Positions 1 through 7,955 of a DNA stretch of 64,000 nt are shown one piece after another. Each line of letters opens with the position of its first letter. The first letter of the stretch is position 1. The notes beneath the pieces are model-generated. The model saw nothing but the letters and a program-made list of their open reading frames with translations, did not search any database and was not told where the DNA came from. The position numbers and the translations under genes are program-made. This DNA is from Candidatus Obscuribacterales bacterium (lineage in GTDB: Bacteria > Cyanobacteriota > Vampirovibrionia > Obscuribacterales > Obscuribacteraceae): positions 1 through 64,000 of the forward strand of contig JAIERK010000158.1 of NCBI GenBank assembly GCA_019746975.1, written 5' to 3'.

Positions 1-2015
1 AAGAACGCGAGATGCTGGCCAAATATCGGGCCGAGGCCGCGCTTGTCGGAACGAACAAGGGCACCGCCAACGACACGAGCTCAAAATCAGACAAAAGCCG
101 GATCGCACTTCAGCCGGTTGGCGGCACAAGCTACCAACCGGGCGTTCGCCAGGGGGTGGCGGGCGACGAAGTCGGGGCGCGTGAGGTGGACGGACAACGG
201 GATATCGAGGACGGCGATGAGGGAGAGCAGGGCACACGCCGGGAGCCGCCCGCTCAAGGCGACGAAGCCTCGGCGCTGAGAGATGCGTTGGGACCGGAGG
301 AAACCCCGCCTGACGAAGCTCGGAGCGCTTCAGTAAAAGGGACAGATGCGGTGTCTGGCGCAGACAATATAGCGCAGCCGAAAGCAAATACCGATTTCGA
401 GGAAAAACTCAAAGCAGCAGAGTTCGCCAAAGTCCACGAGTCTACGACAGAAACCGTTAAAACTAACGATCCCCAATCAATGGGATCTACAGAAGTTCTC
501 GAGAAGTCAGCGGCAGAATCGGCAAGGTCTTCTGATCCGTCATCGAAGGTTGTCATTGCAACGAACTCAACCAGCATCAGACCGGAACTGGTCACGAATG
601 CAGATTCGAGCAGAACACGTCCGGCAGATGTTGTTTCAAAAGAATCTCCGAACCAGAGAATCGAAGAAGTCGACGACAAATGGCTCGCGAATGACTGGAG
701 GAATGCCGAGGACTTCAGTCTCAGAAATAAATTCAGCGAAGCGATTGAAAAACGCGCAAAAAAGCTGAGCGGCAACCAGGCGAAACCTGACAAAAAGCAA
801 ACAGACAAAGCGTACAGCACGGAAGGTTCGCGCATCTCTATCGCGGACGATGGGGACGAACCGCAAGACGATTCCAGCGGCACCGTACGCACGGCAGTCG
901 CTGCCGAGCCTCAGCCGAGCGCCCCGCCCTGGCGCGACGACTGGTCGCGAGACGGCGGCACCTCCGGTTCAACACTATCGGACAGACCGGGCGAGAGCCC
1001 AGCGACACACCTGTTCACCAATGCAAACTCTCCAGCTGCAATCGATACTAATGGCAGTACCACTCCGCAGCCTACTAGCACAAAGGAGCTTTTTACACCG
1101 GCTCAGCCTGCTAAGTCGAAGACACTGGATTCAGACAGAATCGCACTGGCGCAGCCCGGTACAACGCTGTCACCGGCACCGGCGTCAGCTAGCTCACGTA
1201 CATGGGAGAGTCCTGCTATAAATTCGTCGCCACGCTCACCCAGCCTTGGCGCTAGTGTGCTCATTCCGGACAGAGCAATTGCAGGAAAGTACCTCACAGT
1301 GAGCGTCCTGGCCAAAGACAAGCAGCCTGAAAACTCGGTAGAACTCAGTATAAATGGCGCGACTGTAAGCACCGATACTGAAGGACAGGCTTTGTATCTG
1401 ATCCCTGATGATATGAATCCGGGCCGCACTCTCCATATCGCGCTGACTGACAGGCCGGAACTCAGCCCTGGAGTTGTAGATATACTCCAGCCGCTGGACG
1501 ACGCCTCTGGTCGGAAGGCACCACAAATAGACAAGATGTCGCCACTGGTTGCAATCGGCGGAATTCTCGTCATTGATGGTCACGACTTCGATGGTCTAGC
1601 TGAAAAGAATCGCATACTGATCGACGGCGAGTTTGAGCCTAAAATTATGGCAGCCTCGCCCGTACAACTGCGCGTGCTCATGCCTCCTAAGTTGGTACCA
1701 GGTACGCATTCAGTTATCATCAAAAGCGCGAATTCGAAAAGCAATTCAGCCAACTTCGATTTTGTAAAAGCAGAGGTCGTCCAGCCGGACCTGAAAAAGG
1801 TCAAAGGCGCGCTTACGCGCATAGTGGTTAAGGTACAGGGCACCAAACAGCCGGTCGCTATCAGAATCGTCAATCGAACACCTGATGTTATTAAGATGAC
1901 AAAAGGTGACAATACAATTGCCACCACAAATGGTGGCGCCGACAATTACTATGCTATCCAGGTCAAACAGCTTAAGAAAGGCGATATCAGGATAGATGCT
2001 TCGGTGGAGCTTTAA
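1..2015 (+). CDS. Partial low-complexity protein with C-terminal IPT/TIG-like domain
   Basis: The reading frame is already open at base 3, so the true start lies left of the window; the ATG at 12 is only the first internal methionine. The first ~420 residues seen are rich in Ser, Thr, Asp, Glu and Pro and look disordered. From about residue 425 there is a beta-rich part with Ig-like patterns. An IPT/TIG-like segment (SPLVAIGGILVIDGHDF, then a GTHSVIIKSANSKS turn) lies around residues 515-590. Such folds usually sit in extracellular or cell-envelope proteins, but no signal peptide can be seen because the N-terminus is missing. hemL begins 15 bases after the stop. The role is unknown. The reading frame is secure and the domain call moderately so. 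Confidence 0.75.
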   Translation, partial: EREMLAKYRAEAALVGTNKGTANDTSSKSDKSRIALQPVGGTSYQPGVRQGVAGDEVGAREVDGQRDIEDGDEGEQGTRREPPAQGDEASALRDALGPEETPPDEARSASVKGTDAVSGADNIAQPKANTDFEEKLKAAEFAKVHESTTETVKTNDPQSMGSTEVLEKSAAESARSSDPSSKVVIATNSTSIRPELVTNADSSRTRPADVVSKESPNQRIEEVDDKWLANDWRNAEDFSLRNKFSEAIEKRAKKLSGNQAKPDKKQTDKAYSTEGSRISIADDGDEPQDDSSGTVRTAVAAEPQPSAPPWRDDWSRDGGTSGSTLSDRPGESPATHLFTNANSPAAIDTNGSTTPQPTSTKELFTPAQPAKSKTLDSDRIALAQPGTTLSPAPASASSRTWESPAINSSPRSPSLGASVLIPDRAIAGKYLTVSVLAKDKQPENSVELSINGATVSTDTEGQALYLIPDDMNPGRTLHIALTDRPELSPGVVDILQPLDDASGRKAPQIDKMSPLVAIGGILVIDGHDFDGLAEKNRILIDGEFEPKIMAASPVQLRVLMPPKLVPGTHSVIIKSANSKSNSANFDFVKAEVVQPDLKKVKGALTRIVVKVQGTKQPVAIRIVNRTPDVIKMTKGDNTIATTNGGADNYYAIQVKQLKKGDIRIDASVEL

Positions 2016-2030
2016 GCAGTAATACAAAAC

Positions 2031-3341
2031 ATGAACACACTTACAGCGCACAACCTGAAAACTCCAAATTCGCAAAACCTTTCTCGAGAGATCGAGCAAC
2101 TGATTCCTGGAGGTGTTAACAGCCCGTTTCGCTCCTACCATGAAGTCGGTGGACACGCGATTTTCATCGATCGCGGTAGTGGTAGCAAAGTATTCGACGC
2201 AGACGACAATGAATACATAGACTACGTAGGAGCATGGGGGCCCGCGATTCTCGGTCACAGCTATGCCCCTGTGGTGGAAGCTGTAAAGCGCGTAATAAAC
2301 GACGGTCCGATGTTCGGCGCTCCGCACAAGCTGGAGCTGGAACTCGCCCGAAAATTGGTAGCAGGTATTCCATCAGTTGAAATGGTGCGCTTCGTCAATT
2401 CCGGTACAGAAGCGGTAATGAGCGCACTCCGCCTGGCTAGAGGCTATACGGGCAGAGACACGATAGTCATGTTCGAAGGTGGTTATCATGGACACAGTGA
2501 TTCGGTTTTGGCCTCGAGCACTCATAAACACAGCTCCGGTATTCCAGATCAGTTTTGCCAAAACACAGTCCTAACTCCGTTCAACGACCTACCTGCACTA
2601 GAGAAATGTCTCTCCGATAACAAAGGAAAGATCGCAGCCGTTATCATCGAGCCGGTCGCCGGCTCGATGGGAGTAATCGCGGAGGATCCAGGCTTCCTAT
2701 CCGGAGTGAGGGAACTGACGAAGAAACATCACGTACTTCTAATATTTGACGAGGTTCTAACAGGATTTCGCGTCGCATTTGGTGGCGCGCAAGGACTTTA
2801 TGACGTCGAGCCTGACCTAACCTGCTTCGGAAAAGCGCTCGGCGGCGGCATGCCGATAGGTGCATATGGCGGGAAGAAAACCATCATGCAAAAACTCATG
2901 CCTCTCGGCGACGTGTACCAGGCAGGAACCTTTAGCGGAAACCCTGTCACCATGGCCGGTGCTAACGCGATTCTAGATTCACTTTCACAGCCCGGCGTTT
3001 ACGAAACTCTCGAAGCGCTTGGTGCCAAGCTCTTTGACGGTTTAAGAAAATCAATCGACAAGATCAATCAGAAAGACGGGAAGTCAATTCCGGTCCAGCT
3101 TCAACGCGTCGGCTCCATGTTCGCGATCATCTTCGCGCCACATCCAATCAGAAACTTTGAAGACAGCAAGTCAATCGACAACGAACTCTTCGCGAGTTTC
3201 TTCCACAAAATTCTGGCTAACGGCATAATGCTCCCGCCAAGTGCCGTCGATGCAGCATGCCTTTCTCTGGCACACACCGAAGAAGACATCAAGAGAACTG
3301 TCGACCTGTGTTCCAGCGCATTCACAAGCTTGTTCGGATAG
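2031..3341 (+). CDS. hemL: Glutamate-1-semialdehyde 2,1-aminomutase
   Basis: This PLP enzyme converts glutamate-1-semialdehyde to 5-aminolevulinate, the last step of the C5 route into heme and other tetrapyrroles, in the cytosol. The 436-residue length matches the family. Visible signatures are the N-terminal IPGGVNSPFRS block, the NSGTEAVMSALRLAR phosphate-binding region, EGGYHGHSD, the FDEVLTGFR strand carrying the PLP-binding Asp, and FGKALGGGMPIGAYGG with the Schiff-base lysine at K268. The start is the first ATG; no clear Shine-Dalgarno precedes it. It follows the previous gene by 15 bases and may be cotranscribed with it. No other heme gene is in the window. Confidence 0.97.
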   Translation: MNTLTAHNLKTPNSQNLSREIEQLIPGGVNSPFRSYHEVGGHAIFIDRGSGSKVFDADDNEYIDYVGAWGPAILGHSYAPVVEAVKRVINDGPMFGAPHKLELELARKLVAGIPSVEMVRFVNSGTEAVMSALRLARGYTGRDTIVMFEGGYHGHSDSVLASSTHKHSSGIPDQFCQNTVLTPFNDLPALEKCLSDNKGKIAAVIIEPVAGSMGVIAEDPGFLSGVRELTKKHHVLLIFDEVLTGFRVAFGGAQGLYDVEPDLTCFGKALGGGMPIGAYGGKKTIMQKLMPLGDVYQAGTFSGNPVTMAGANAILDSLSQPGVYETLEALGAKLFDGLRKSIDKINQKDGKSIPVQLQRVGSMFAIIFAPHPIRNFEDSKSIDNELFASFFHKILANGIMLPPSAVDAACLSLAHTEEDIKRTVDLCSSAFTSLFG

Positions 3342-3760
3342 ACACTAGAAAAAATCCGACAGTACATCCGTGAGCGACGCCCTCTGGAGAGGTCGAAGCG
3401 ATAGCGGCCGGAGTGGTTCGGACCGGTCGGAAATCGAAGCGATCGCGGCGGTCGCAGTGGTCACAATTAATGATGGACGGATTTTCTTCGGGAAGAAGGG
3501 AGTTACACTTAACGAGCCAAACAACACTCTAAACGCCGATAACTCCACCATCTGACGCTTTGAATGATTCATAGTTCTAGTCTAATCTTCCCAGATTTGA
3601 ATGGAGATTCTCCAAGATGTATAGAAAATCCCAGTGCGCACCTATATATGTGAGAAACATATCGACTCGCCGATTCGCGACCTCAATCCGTCTATTTCAG
3701 TCGGGGCAACTTGCTGGCTTGTTAAATCCCGCCGCTGGGATTTGTTTGGTTCTCACAGCT

Positions 3761-3774
3761 AGACTAATTAGTCT
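3761..3774. repeat. 14-bp perfect palindrome AGACTAATTAGTCT
   Basis: AGACTAATTAGTCT equals its own reverse complement. Its half-site AGACTA recurs in the two shared promoter elements at 3858-3880 and 5398-5420, and in reverse orientation at about 3579-3585. A symmetric site this close to a TetR gene suggests an operator. Binding by that regulator is inferred only. Confidence 0.5.
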
Positions 3775-3849
3775 CCTTCTCGAAATATCCTTACTTATAA
3801 GAAATAAAAATACGCCCAAAATGCCCAAAAATTGGCACGAAATTTCCGC

Positions 3850-3880
3850 TTGACATTTCTAGACTAAGCAGTATGATTAT
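3850..3880 (+). promoter_or_regulatory. Sigma-70 type promoter with shared operator element
   Basis: TTGACA at 3850-3855 and TATGAT at 3872-3877 are separated by 16 bases, close to the vegetative consensus. Bases 3858-3880 match 5398-5420, in front of the TetR gene, at 21 of 23 positions, so the shared block overlaps the spacer and the -10 hexamer. That position suits a repressor site. The predicted transcript begins about 35 bases before the 92-residue membrane protein gene. Confidence 0.7.
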
Positions 3881-3916
3881 TAGCGTGAGGTTGCTGCAAG
3901 ATACGAGGTATCGAAA

Positions 3917-4195
3917 TTGCAAATGAGTCATTCATCGAAAACAACCAATCGAGAATGCGCTGGCAACGGTTGCAAAAATTACCAAGTCATGGCTTTCATA
4001 ATTCCATTCCTGGCCATGACTCTTGCCGGAGCCATTTGCAAGGATAGTTGTATAGCGACAGCAGCCACCATCGGTCTCTTGGCTGGCGCCACGGGATTCG
4101 GATTGTATCGTACGATCAAATTCATCTTGCGGTCAGTTCGATTAGCATTGGCATTTAATTATGAACAAGGACAAATAGCAGAGACCTGGCAGTGA
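3917..4195 (+). CDS. Small membrane protein, unknown function
   Basis: A 92-residue protein with a polar, Cys-containing N-terminus (ECAGNGCKNY), then two hydrophobic segments at about residues 24-40 and 46-62, and a basic tail (IKFILRSVRLALAF). I do not recognise the family. A TTG start at 3917 is chosen because a CGAGG motif lies 8 bases upstream; an ATG at 3923 is the alternative. The stop overlaps the GTG start of the next gene (GTGA), so the two are probably translationally coupled. The pair sits behind the promoter at 3850-3880 and is probably controlled together with the TetR gene downstream. Confidence 0.6.
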   Translation: MQMSHSSKTTNRECAGNGCKNYQVMAFIIPFLAMTLAGAICKDSCIATAATIGLLAGATGFGLYRTIKFILRSVRLALAFNYEQGQIAETWQ

Positions 4196-5184
4196 CAACC
4201 AATACTCTGAAATCCTTTGGTTCTTTCAACGGCAAACTCAACCGCGACTGTCGTTTCGACAGCACGCAATCAATGACAGATTCAGAAGCAAAGCTAGGTC
4301 GCCTGTTAGTCAGCACCGGTCTGGTATCCGAAAGGAAACTAGCAGCTAATCTGACATATGCAAAATCTGTAAAACTGCCCTTAGGAGTAGTTTTGTTGCT
4401 ATCCGGAACGGTCAACTCGAAGGCGATAGATAAGGCTATCGAAATACAACAATTAATTCGAAACGGACTGCCACCAAGTGTGGGGCGCATGGTTCTTCGT
4501 TATGCGATTTCAACAAACGTGTCCACTCACGAGGCGATGGAAGCCTTCGCATTAGTGAATGAAACAAGCGCACTGGATTGCTGGCTCACCGAGATACTAT
4601 CAACAGCTGAAGTCTTGCACGAGTTTCAAATTGACGAACTAAAGGAGAAAGCCAGTAATACAAAAACAACTTGGATTCACGTAGCGGTAGAACACAATGT
4701 CATCACCCTCGACGTACTGGCCGCTGCAATGCACGCATTGGTTCTTCTCGACCAAGGTTACATGACCTTCTCGGAAGTTATCGAACTTATGCAAGCAGTC
4801 AATCGAAAACCAGGTCACTTACTAGTGTTCTTAAGTGACCGTGTGAGGAAGCATCAGTTTGATGCCAGAACAGTGAATTTACCAGCTCGACTATATGCCT
4901 CGTACACAATTACTGAGCGCAATGTCCTCGATCTGATTTCACTGGCTTATCAGAAGAAAGTGGACTCAGTCTCGTGGAAAGAAAACGTACTGGTGTCTCA
5001 AACGACAGAAAAAGCGATTGACTTCAACGAGCTCCTGTCCAACAGTCTGAGCCGTGGATGGGCAAGCGCAAAAATAAAGGTGGCAGACAAGCTGTCCAGC
5101 GTCAATGACTCTCGACATATAGCTGCGTTTGCCGGCACTTTGCCTGGTGCCACGTTGCAGGCAACTCCACTAGGGAGCTTCTGA
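4192..5184 (+). CDS. Protein with GspE N-terminal-like helical repeats, unknown function
   Basis: This 330-residue soluble protein contains repeated helical units of the type LGRLLVSTGLVSERKLAANL (residues 35-54), followed by LGVVLLLSGTV and later VGRMVLRYAIS. They resemble the MshEN/GspE N-terminal modules of type II secretion and pilus ATPases, but no Walker motif or ATPase domain follows. In related modules the fold binds cyclic di-GMP or acts as an adaptor; whether that holds here is unknown. The GTG start overlaps the stop of the preceding membrane protein gene, which supports an operon and perhaps a physical partnership. A strong terminator follows at 5228-5265. Confidence 0.65.
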   Translation: MTTNTLKSFGSFNGKLNRDCRFDSTQSMTDSEAKLGRLLVSTGLVSERKLAANLTYAKSVKLPLGVVLLLSGTVNSKAIDKAIEIQQLIRNGLPPSVGRMVLRYAISTNVSTHEAMEAFALVNETSALDCWLTEILSTAEVLHEFQIDELKEKASNTKTTWIHVAVEHNVITLDVLAAAMHALVLLDQGYMTFSEVIELMQAVNRKPGHLLVFLSDRVRKHQFDARTVNLPARLYASYTITERNVLDLISLAYQKKVDSVSWKENVLVSQTTEKAIDFNELLSNSLSRGWASAKIKVADKLSSVNDSRHIAAFAGTLPGATLQATPLGSF

Positions 5185-5227
5185 CTTAAGGTTTACCTGC
5201 TGACACACTGCGATCGGAAAAGGTGGG

Positions 5228-5265
5228 ATGATGGTCTTACGGAGAGACCATCATTCTGCTTTTTG
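5228..5265 (+). terminator. Intrinsic terminator after the two-gene operon
   Basis: A 10-bp inverted repeat (ATGATGGTCT at 5228-5237 with AGACCATCAT at 5245-5254, 7-base loop) is followed by TCTGCTTTTTG. It lies 44 bases past the stop at 5184 and separates this operon from the TetR gene. Confidence 0.8.
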
Positions 5266-5397
5266 TACGTTTGCATGACTCGCAAAAGCCAATTCAAGGT
5301 GTTGTCTCTGGCTGCCACCTTCGACCTTTGTTGGTTCCAAGGCTTGATTAAATTGCATGCCTGAGGCTCAACACTGTTGAATTGAGCGTTTCCGAAA

Positions 5398-5420
5398 TCT
5401 AGACTATGCAGTATGATTGT
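5398..5420 (+). promoter_or_regulatory. TetR gene promoter/operator, copy of the 3858-3880 element
   Basis: This 23-bp block matches 3858-3880 at 21 positions and contains a TATGAT -10 hexamer at 5412-5417. The -35 region is weak (TTTCCG at 5389-5394, 17-base spacer). Initiation about 7 bases past the hexamer would put the 5' end at or just before the ATG at 5427, giving a leaderless or nearly leaderless message. Autoregulation by the encoded TetR protein is the natural reading, but it is inferred. Confidence 0.65.
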
Positions 5421-5426
5421 ATTACC

Positions 5427-6044
5427 ATGCAATCAATTACGTCAGAACAACGACAAAACAAACAACGCGAAAAAATCCTCGCTGGCGCCATGAGAGCATT
5501 TCTGACTTATGGATATGCCGCCAATATGGACACTATCGCGCAGGAAGGTGGCGTCGCGAAACAAACTGTTTACACCTACTTCAAAGACAAAGAGAGCCTT
5601 TTTTCCGCTCTGATCGATCGATTACTTGATCGTTTCGTCACTGCAGGAATGGGGGCAGAACTGATGGCTCAGGAGCCACCTGTCTTCTTCCGCGTCCTGA
5701 CCCAAATTGCGCTGCAACGAATGGACGATCCGGAATATGTCGGACTGATCCGAGTGATTATTGCAGAATCAGCGAGATTTCCGGAATTGTCGGAGACGTA
5801 TCTCAACCGCCTGGTTCGACCTGGCGTAGACAGCCTTGCATACTACATCAGGGAAAATCCAAACCTTCGCTTTTCAGATCCCGAAGCACTGGCGCGAATC
5901 ATACATGGTGCCCTGGTCAATTTTATGATCTCCCAGGAGATTCTGAATGGGAAATTCATGATGCCGATGTCTCGCGAACGCATTACTGCGAGCCTACTTG
6001 AGCTCATTCTATTCGCTGCAGAACAAGCCAAGCAAGCACGCTAG
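5427..6044 (+). CDS. TetR/AcrR family transcriptional regulator
   Basis: This 205-residue regulator has an N-terminal helix-turn-helix at about residues 10-55: REKILAGAMRAFLTYGY, then MDTIAQEGGVAKQTVYTYF, the usual TetR recognition helix pattern, then KDKESLFSAL. The remainder is an all-helical ligand and dimerisation domain resembling the AefR-like C-terminal type. The frame could open at ATG 5406, but that codon overlaps the -10 hexamer, so I place the start at ATG 5427. The gene lies just downstream of a two-gene operon whose promoter carries the same 23-bp element, its most likely target besides itself. The stop overlaps by a few bases the 3' end of a truncated minus-strand gene. Confidence 0.88.
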   Translation: MQSITSEQRQNKQREKILAGAMRAFLTYGYAANMDTIAQEGGVAKQTVYTYFKDKESLFSALIDRLLDRFVTAGMGAELMAQEPPVFFRVLTQIALQRMDDPEYVGLIRVIIAESARFPELSETYLNRLVRPGVDSLAYYIRENPNLRFSDPEALARIIHGALVNFMISQEILNGKFMMPMSRERITASLLELILFAAEQAKQAR

Positions 6045-6583
6045 TTCGTTCCGCCAGAGCTAGTCGCGTAGACGAGATGGTCTATAGGCAGTTTCATTTC
6101 ATCCAACTGTGTTTTCATCTCAGAAAAAGCTTGCACATAGCCTAACGCTCCCACATGATTGGAATCGCCTACCGGTATTATATATGGTGCCTTGCCCGCT
6201 CGGAGTTCCTCTGCAACAGACTCCATCTTCTGATTGCGGAGGCTTCTTTCTGTCCAGTGAAATTTCGCACCAAGTAAGTGGTCGACAAAAAAGTTTGCCA
6301 CTGGCGCGTCTGGTATCGAACCCGCACCAAATACTAGATGACATTCAAGTCCAAATTTGGCAGAAGCAGCAGCGGTCTGTCGGCAATGATTGGATTGAAT
6401 CGCACCTGCAGTGACTATACAATCGGCGCCTTTGGCGAGCGCATCACCAATCAAGAATTCGAGCTTTCTTGTTTTGTTTCCGCCACCGGCCAATCCTGTC
6501 AGATCGTCGCGCTTGATAAAAATACGCGGTCCACCGAGAGCTTCCGAAAATCGCTTCAGCTCTTGTATCGGGTCGTACCTAGG
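6041..6583 (-). pseudogene. Doubly truncated D-cysteine desulfhydrase / ACC deaminase-like remnant
   Basis: The minus frame reads through a typical N-terminal block (LGGPRIFIKRDDLTGLAGGG), NKTRKLEF with the expected PLP-binding lysine, AGAIQSNHCRQTAA, and VGDSNHVGALGYV. It stops directly after ATSSGGTN, where the family continues for roughly 130 more residues. At its 5' end the frame meets a TAG at 6584-6586 with no start codon, so about the first 15-20 residues are also missing. Only the middle ~180 of ~330 residues remain. The 3' break abuts the TetR gene exactly, suggesting that a rearrangement joined them. A TTG at 6493 could start a shorter frame, but not an intact enzyme. Confidence 0.8.
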
Positions 6584-6630
6584 CTAACTAACTCAACCTA
6601 GGGAATTGATTCAGAAGATCGTGAATCACA

Positions 6631-7689
6631 CTAGTTTTTACCCAGACCGAGCTTTTGCGGCTCCGAAGCGGGAGCGCCTTTCGCATTTGCTTGCCAGTAA
6701 TGATCGCGATGCTTATCGTAGAACTCAATCGTCTTTCCGACACCTTCTTCTAAGGTTGTCGTGGGACGCCATCCTACAATGCGCTCAATCTTCGAAATAT
6801 CAGAATAGAAATCTCCTGGTTCCTGAGCCTTACGCTCCGGTGAGAATTCTGCAAACTTCCAAGAGCCACGTTTTGCAACCGAGATGATGGTCTCGACCAA
6901 TTCAAGGAAGCTCACCGGTATATCGGAACCGACGTTGAAAATCTCGCCGTAGGCTTCTTGCGTAACAGCACTTTTTAGAATGGCTTCGACGGTATCGTCC
7001 ACGTAGCAGAAGTCTCGCAGAATGCTGCCGTCCCCGAATACCTGAATCATGTCGTTATCCATCGCCAATCGGATGAACCAGTTGCAGACGCCGAAGCGTG
7101 AGTGCTTCATCTGAGAGCGTGGACCATAAATATTGCTCAAGCGCAAAAGTACGGAGCGAATCTGGTGAACGTCGTTATAGACCTTAATGATTTTCTCCGC
7201 GGTCAGGTTAGATATCTCATAGATACCTTTCGGATTAGTCGGAGCTTCTTCATTCACGGGGAATGAGACAGCAGATCCATACTGTCCGCGAGTACCGGTG
7301 TATACGACGATCGCTTCAGGATTGTACTTTCGGAGCGCTTCCATGACGATAGCGGTTCCTGTGATGTTGATCGCAATATCAGGAAAAGGATTGGTCAAGC
7401 TCATCAGATGGCAGACCTGACCAGCTAGATGGAAAACATAGTCCTGGTCGCGTACTAAATAATTGACGGCATTCTCATCTCGAATGTCGCAATAGTTGAT
7501 CCGTATCTGATCCTCGACAGGACTGACATTGAATTCGTTACCGCCGTAATCGGTAATCATCGAGTCGAGTACCGTCACTTTCGCCCCGGCGCGAGCCAGG
7601 CGAATGGCAAGATTAGAGCCGATAAAGCCCATCCCACCGGTCACGAGTACGGACTTGCCCTTGAAGCAGGAGTCTAGATTCTTCGTCAT
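6631..7689 (-). CDS. NAD-dependent epimerase/dehydratase (extended SDR) with altered active site
   Basis: A 352-residue nucleotide-sugar SDR. The Rossmann motif TGGMGFIGSN is at residues 17-26, FHLAGQ near 86-91, and the substrate region RLSNIYGPRS and FGDGSILRDFCYVDD are typical of sugar epimerases and dehydratases acting on UDP-, GDP- or CDP-sugars. The usual YxxxK catalytic pair reads YEISN (Y157, N161), so lysine is replaced by asparagine. The enzyme may work differently or use another residue. It is transcribed divergently from a DegT aminotransferase, with GT2 and ATP-grasp genes beyond, which fits surface glycan or modified-sugar synthesis. The substrate cannot be read from sequence. 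Confidence 0.88.
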   Translation of the reverse strand: MTKNLDSCFKGKSVLVTGGMGFIGSNLAIRLARAGAKVTVLDSMITDYGGNEFNVSPVEDQIRINYCDIRDENAVNYLVRDQDYVFHLAGQVCHLMSLTNPFPDIAINITGTAIVMEALRKYNPEAIVVYTGTRGQYGSAVSFPVNEEAPTNPKGIYEISNLTAEKIIKVYNDVHQIRSVLLRLSNIYGPRSQMKHSRFGVCNWFIRLAMDNDMIQVFGDGSILRDFCYVDDTVEAILKSAVTQEAYGEIFNVGSDIPVSFLELVETIISVAKRGSWKFAEFSPERKAQEPGDFYSDISKIERIVGWRPTTTLEEGVGKTIEFYDKHRDHYWQANAKGAPASEPQKLGLGKN

Positions 7690-7955
7690 GTTTAAATGTG
7701 GTTAACCAAAATGCGGTCGAATTGCGGTTTTCTTGTCGTGTGGCGCAATGTGGGAGCGCCGGTAAAATGAAGCATGATTCTACCACGCGCTTATATAGCC
7801 GATTAATGCAGCTTCAATATGTTGCGGTCTCGGTGGCCCTAACAGGGTGAGGAAAGAGGCATTTTGGAGGGTTGTCCTGAGTAGTCATTAATTACCCGGC
7901 AACCCTTTTCTTCTATAGTTTTGTTTTCATGAGCGGCGGCAGGCGGAGAAACAGA

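Larger units (their letters stand above)
3342..3916 (+). other. Gene-poor stretch with regulatory elements
   Basis: No convincing gene is present. Short open frames on both strands (for example 3370-3555 plus and 3345-3572 minus) lack a ribosome binding site and recognisable composition. The stretch holds a 14-bp perfect palindrome at 3761-3774, a TAGTCTA half-site near 3579-3585, and the promoter/operator at 3850-3880 that drives the next two genes. Confidence 0.6.

Noticed and set aside
254-892. Long minus-strand open frame antisense to the first gene
   Set aside because: It is a mirror of the low-complexity plus-strand gene, Ser-rich, with no ribosome binding site or recognisable motif.
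3345-3853. Short open frames on both strands between hemL and the membrane protein gene
   Set aside because: No start signals, no coherent composition and no family resemblance.
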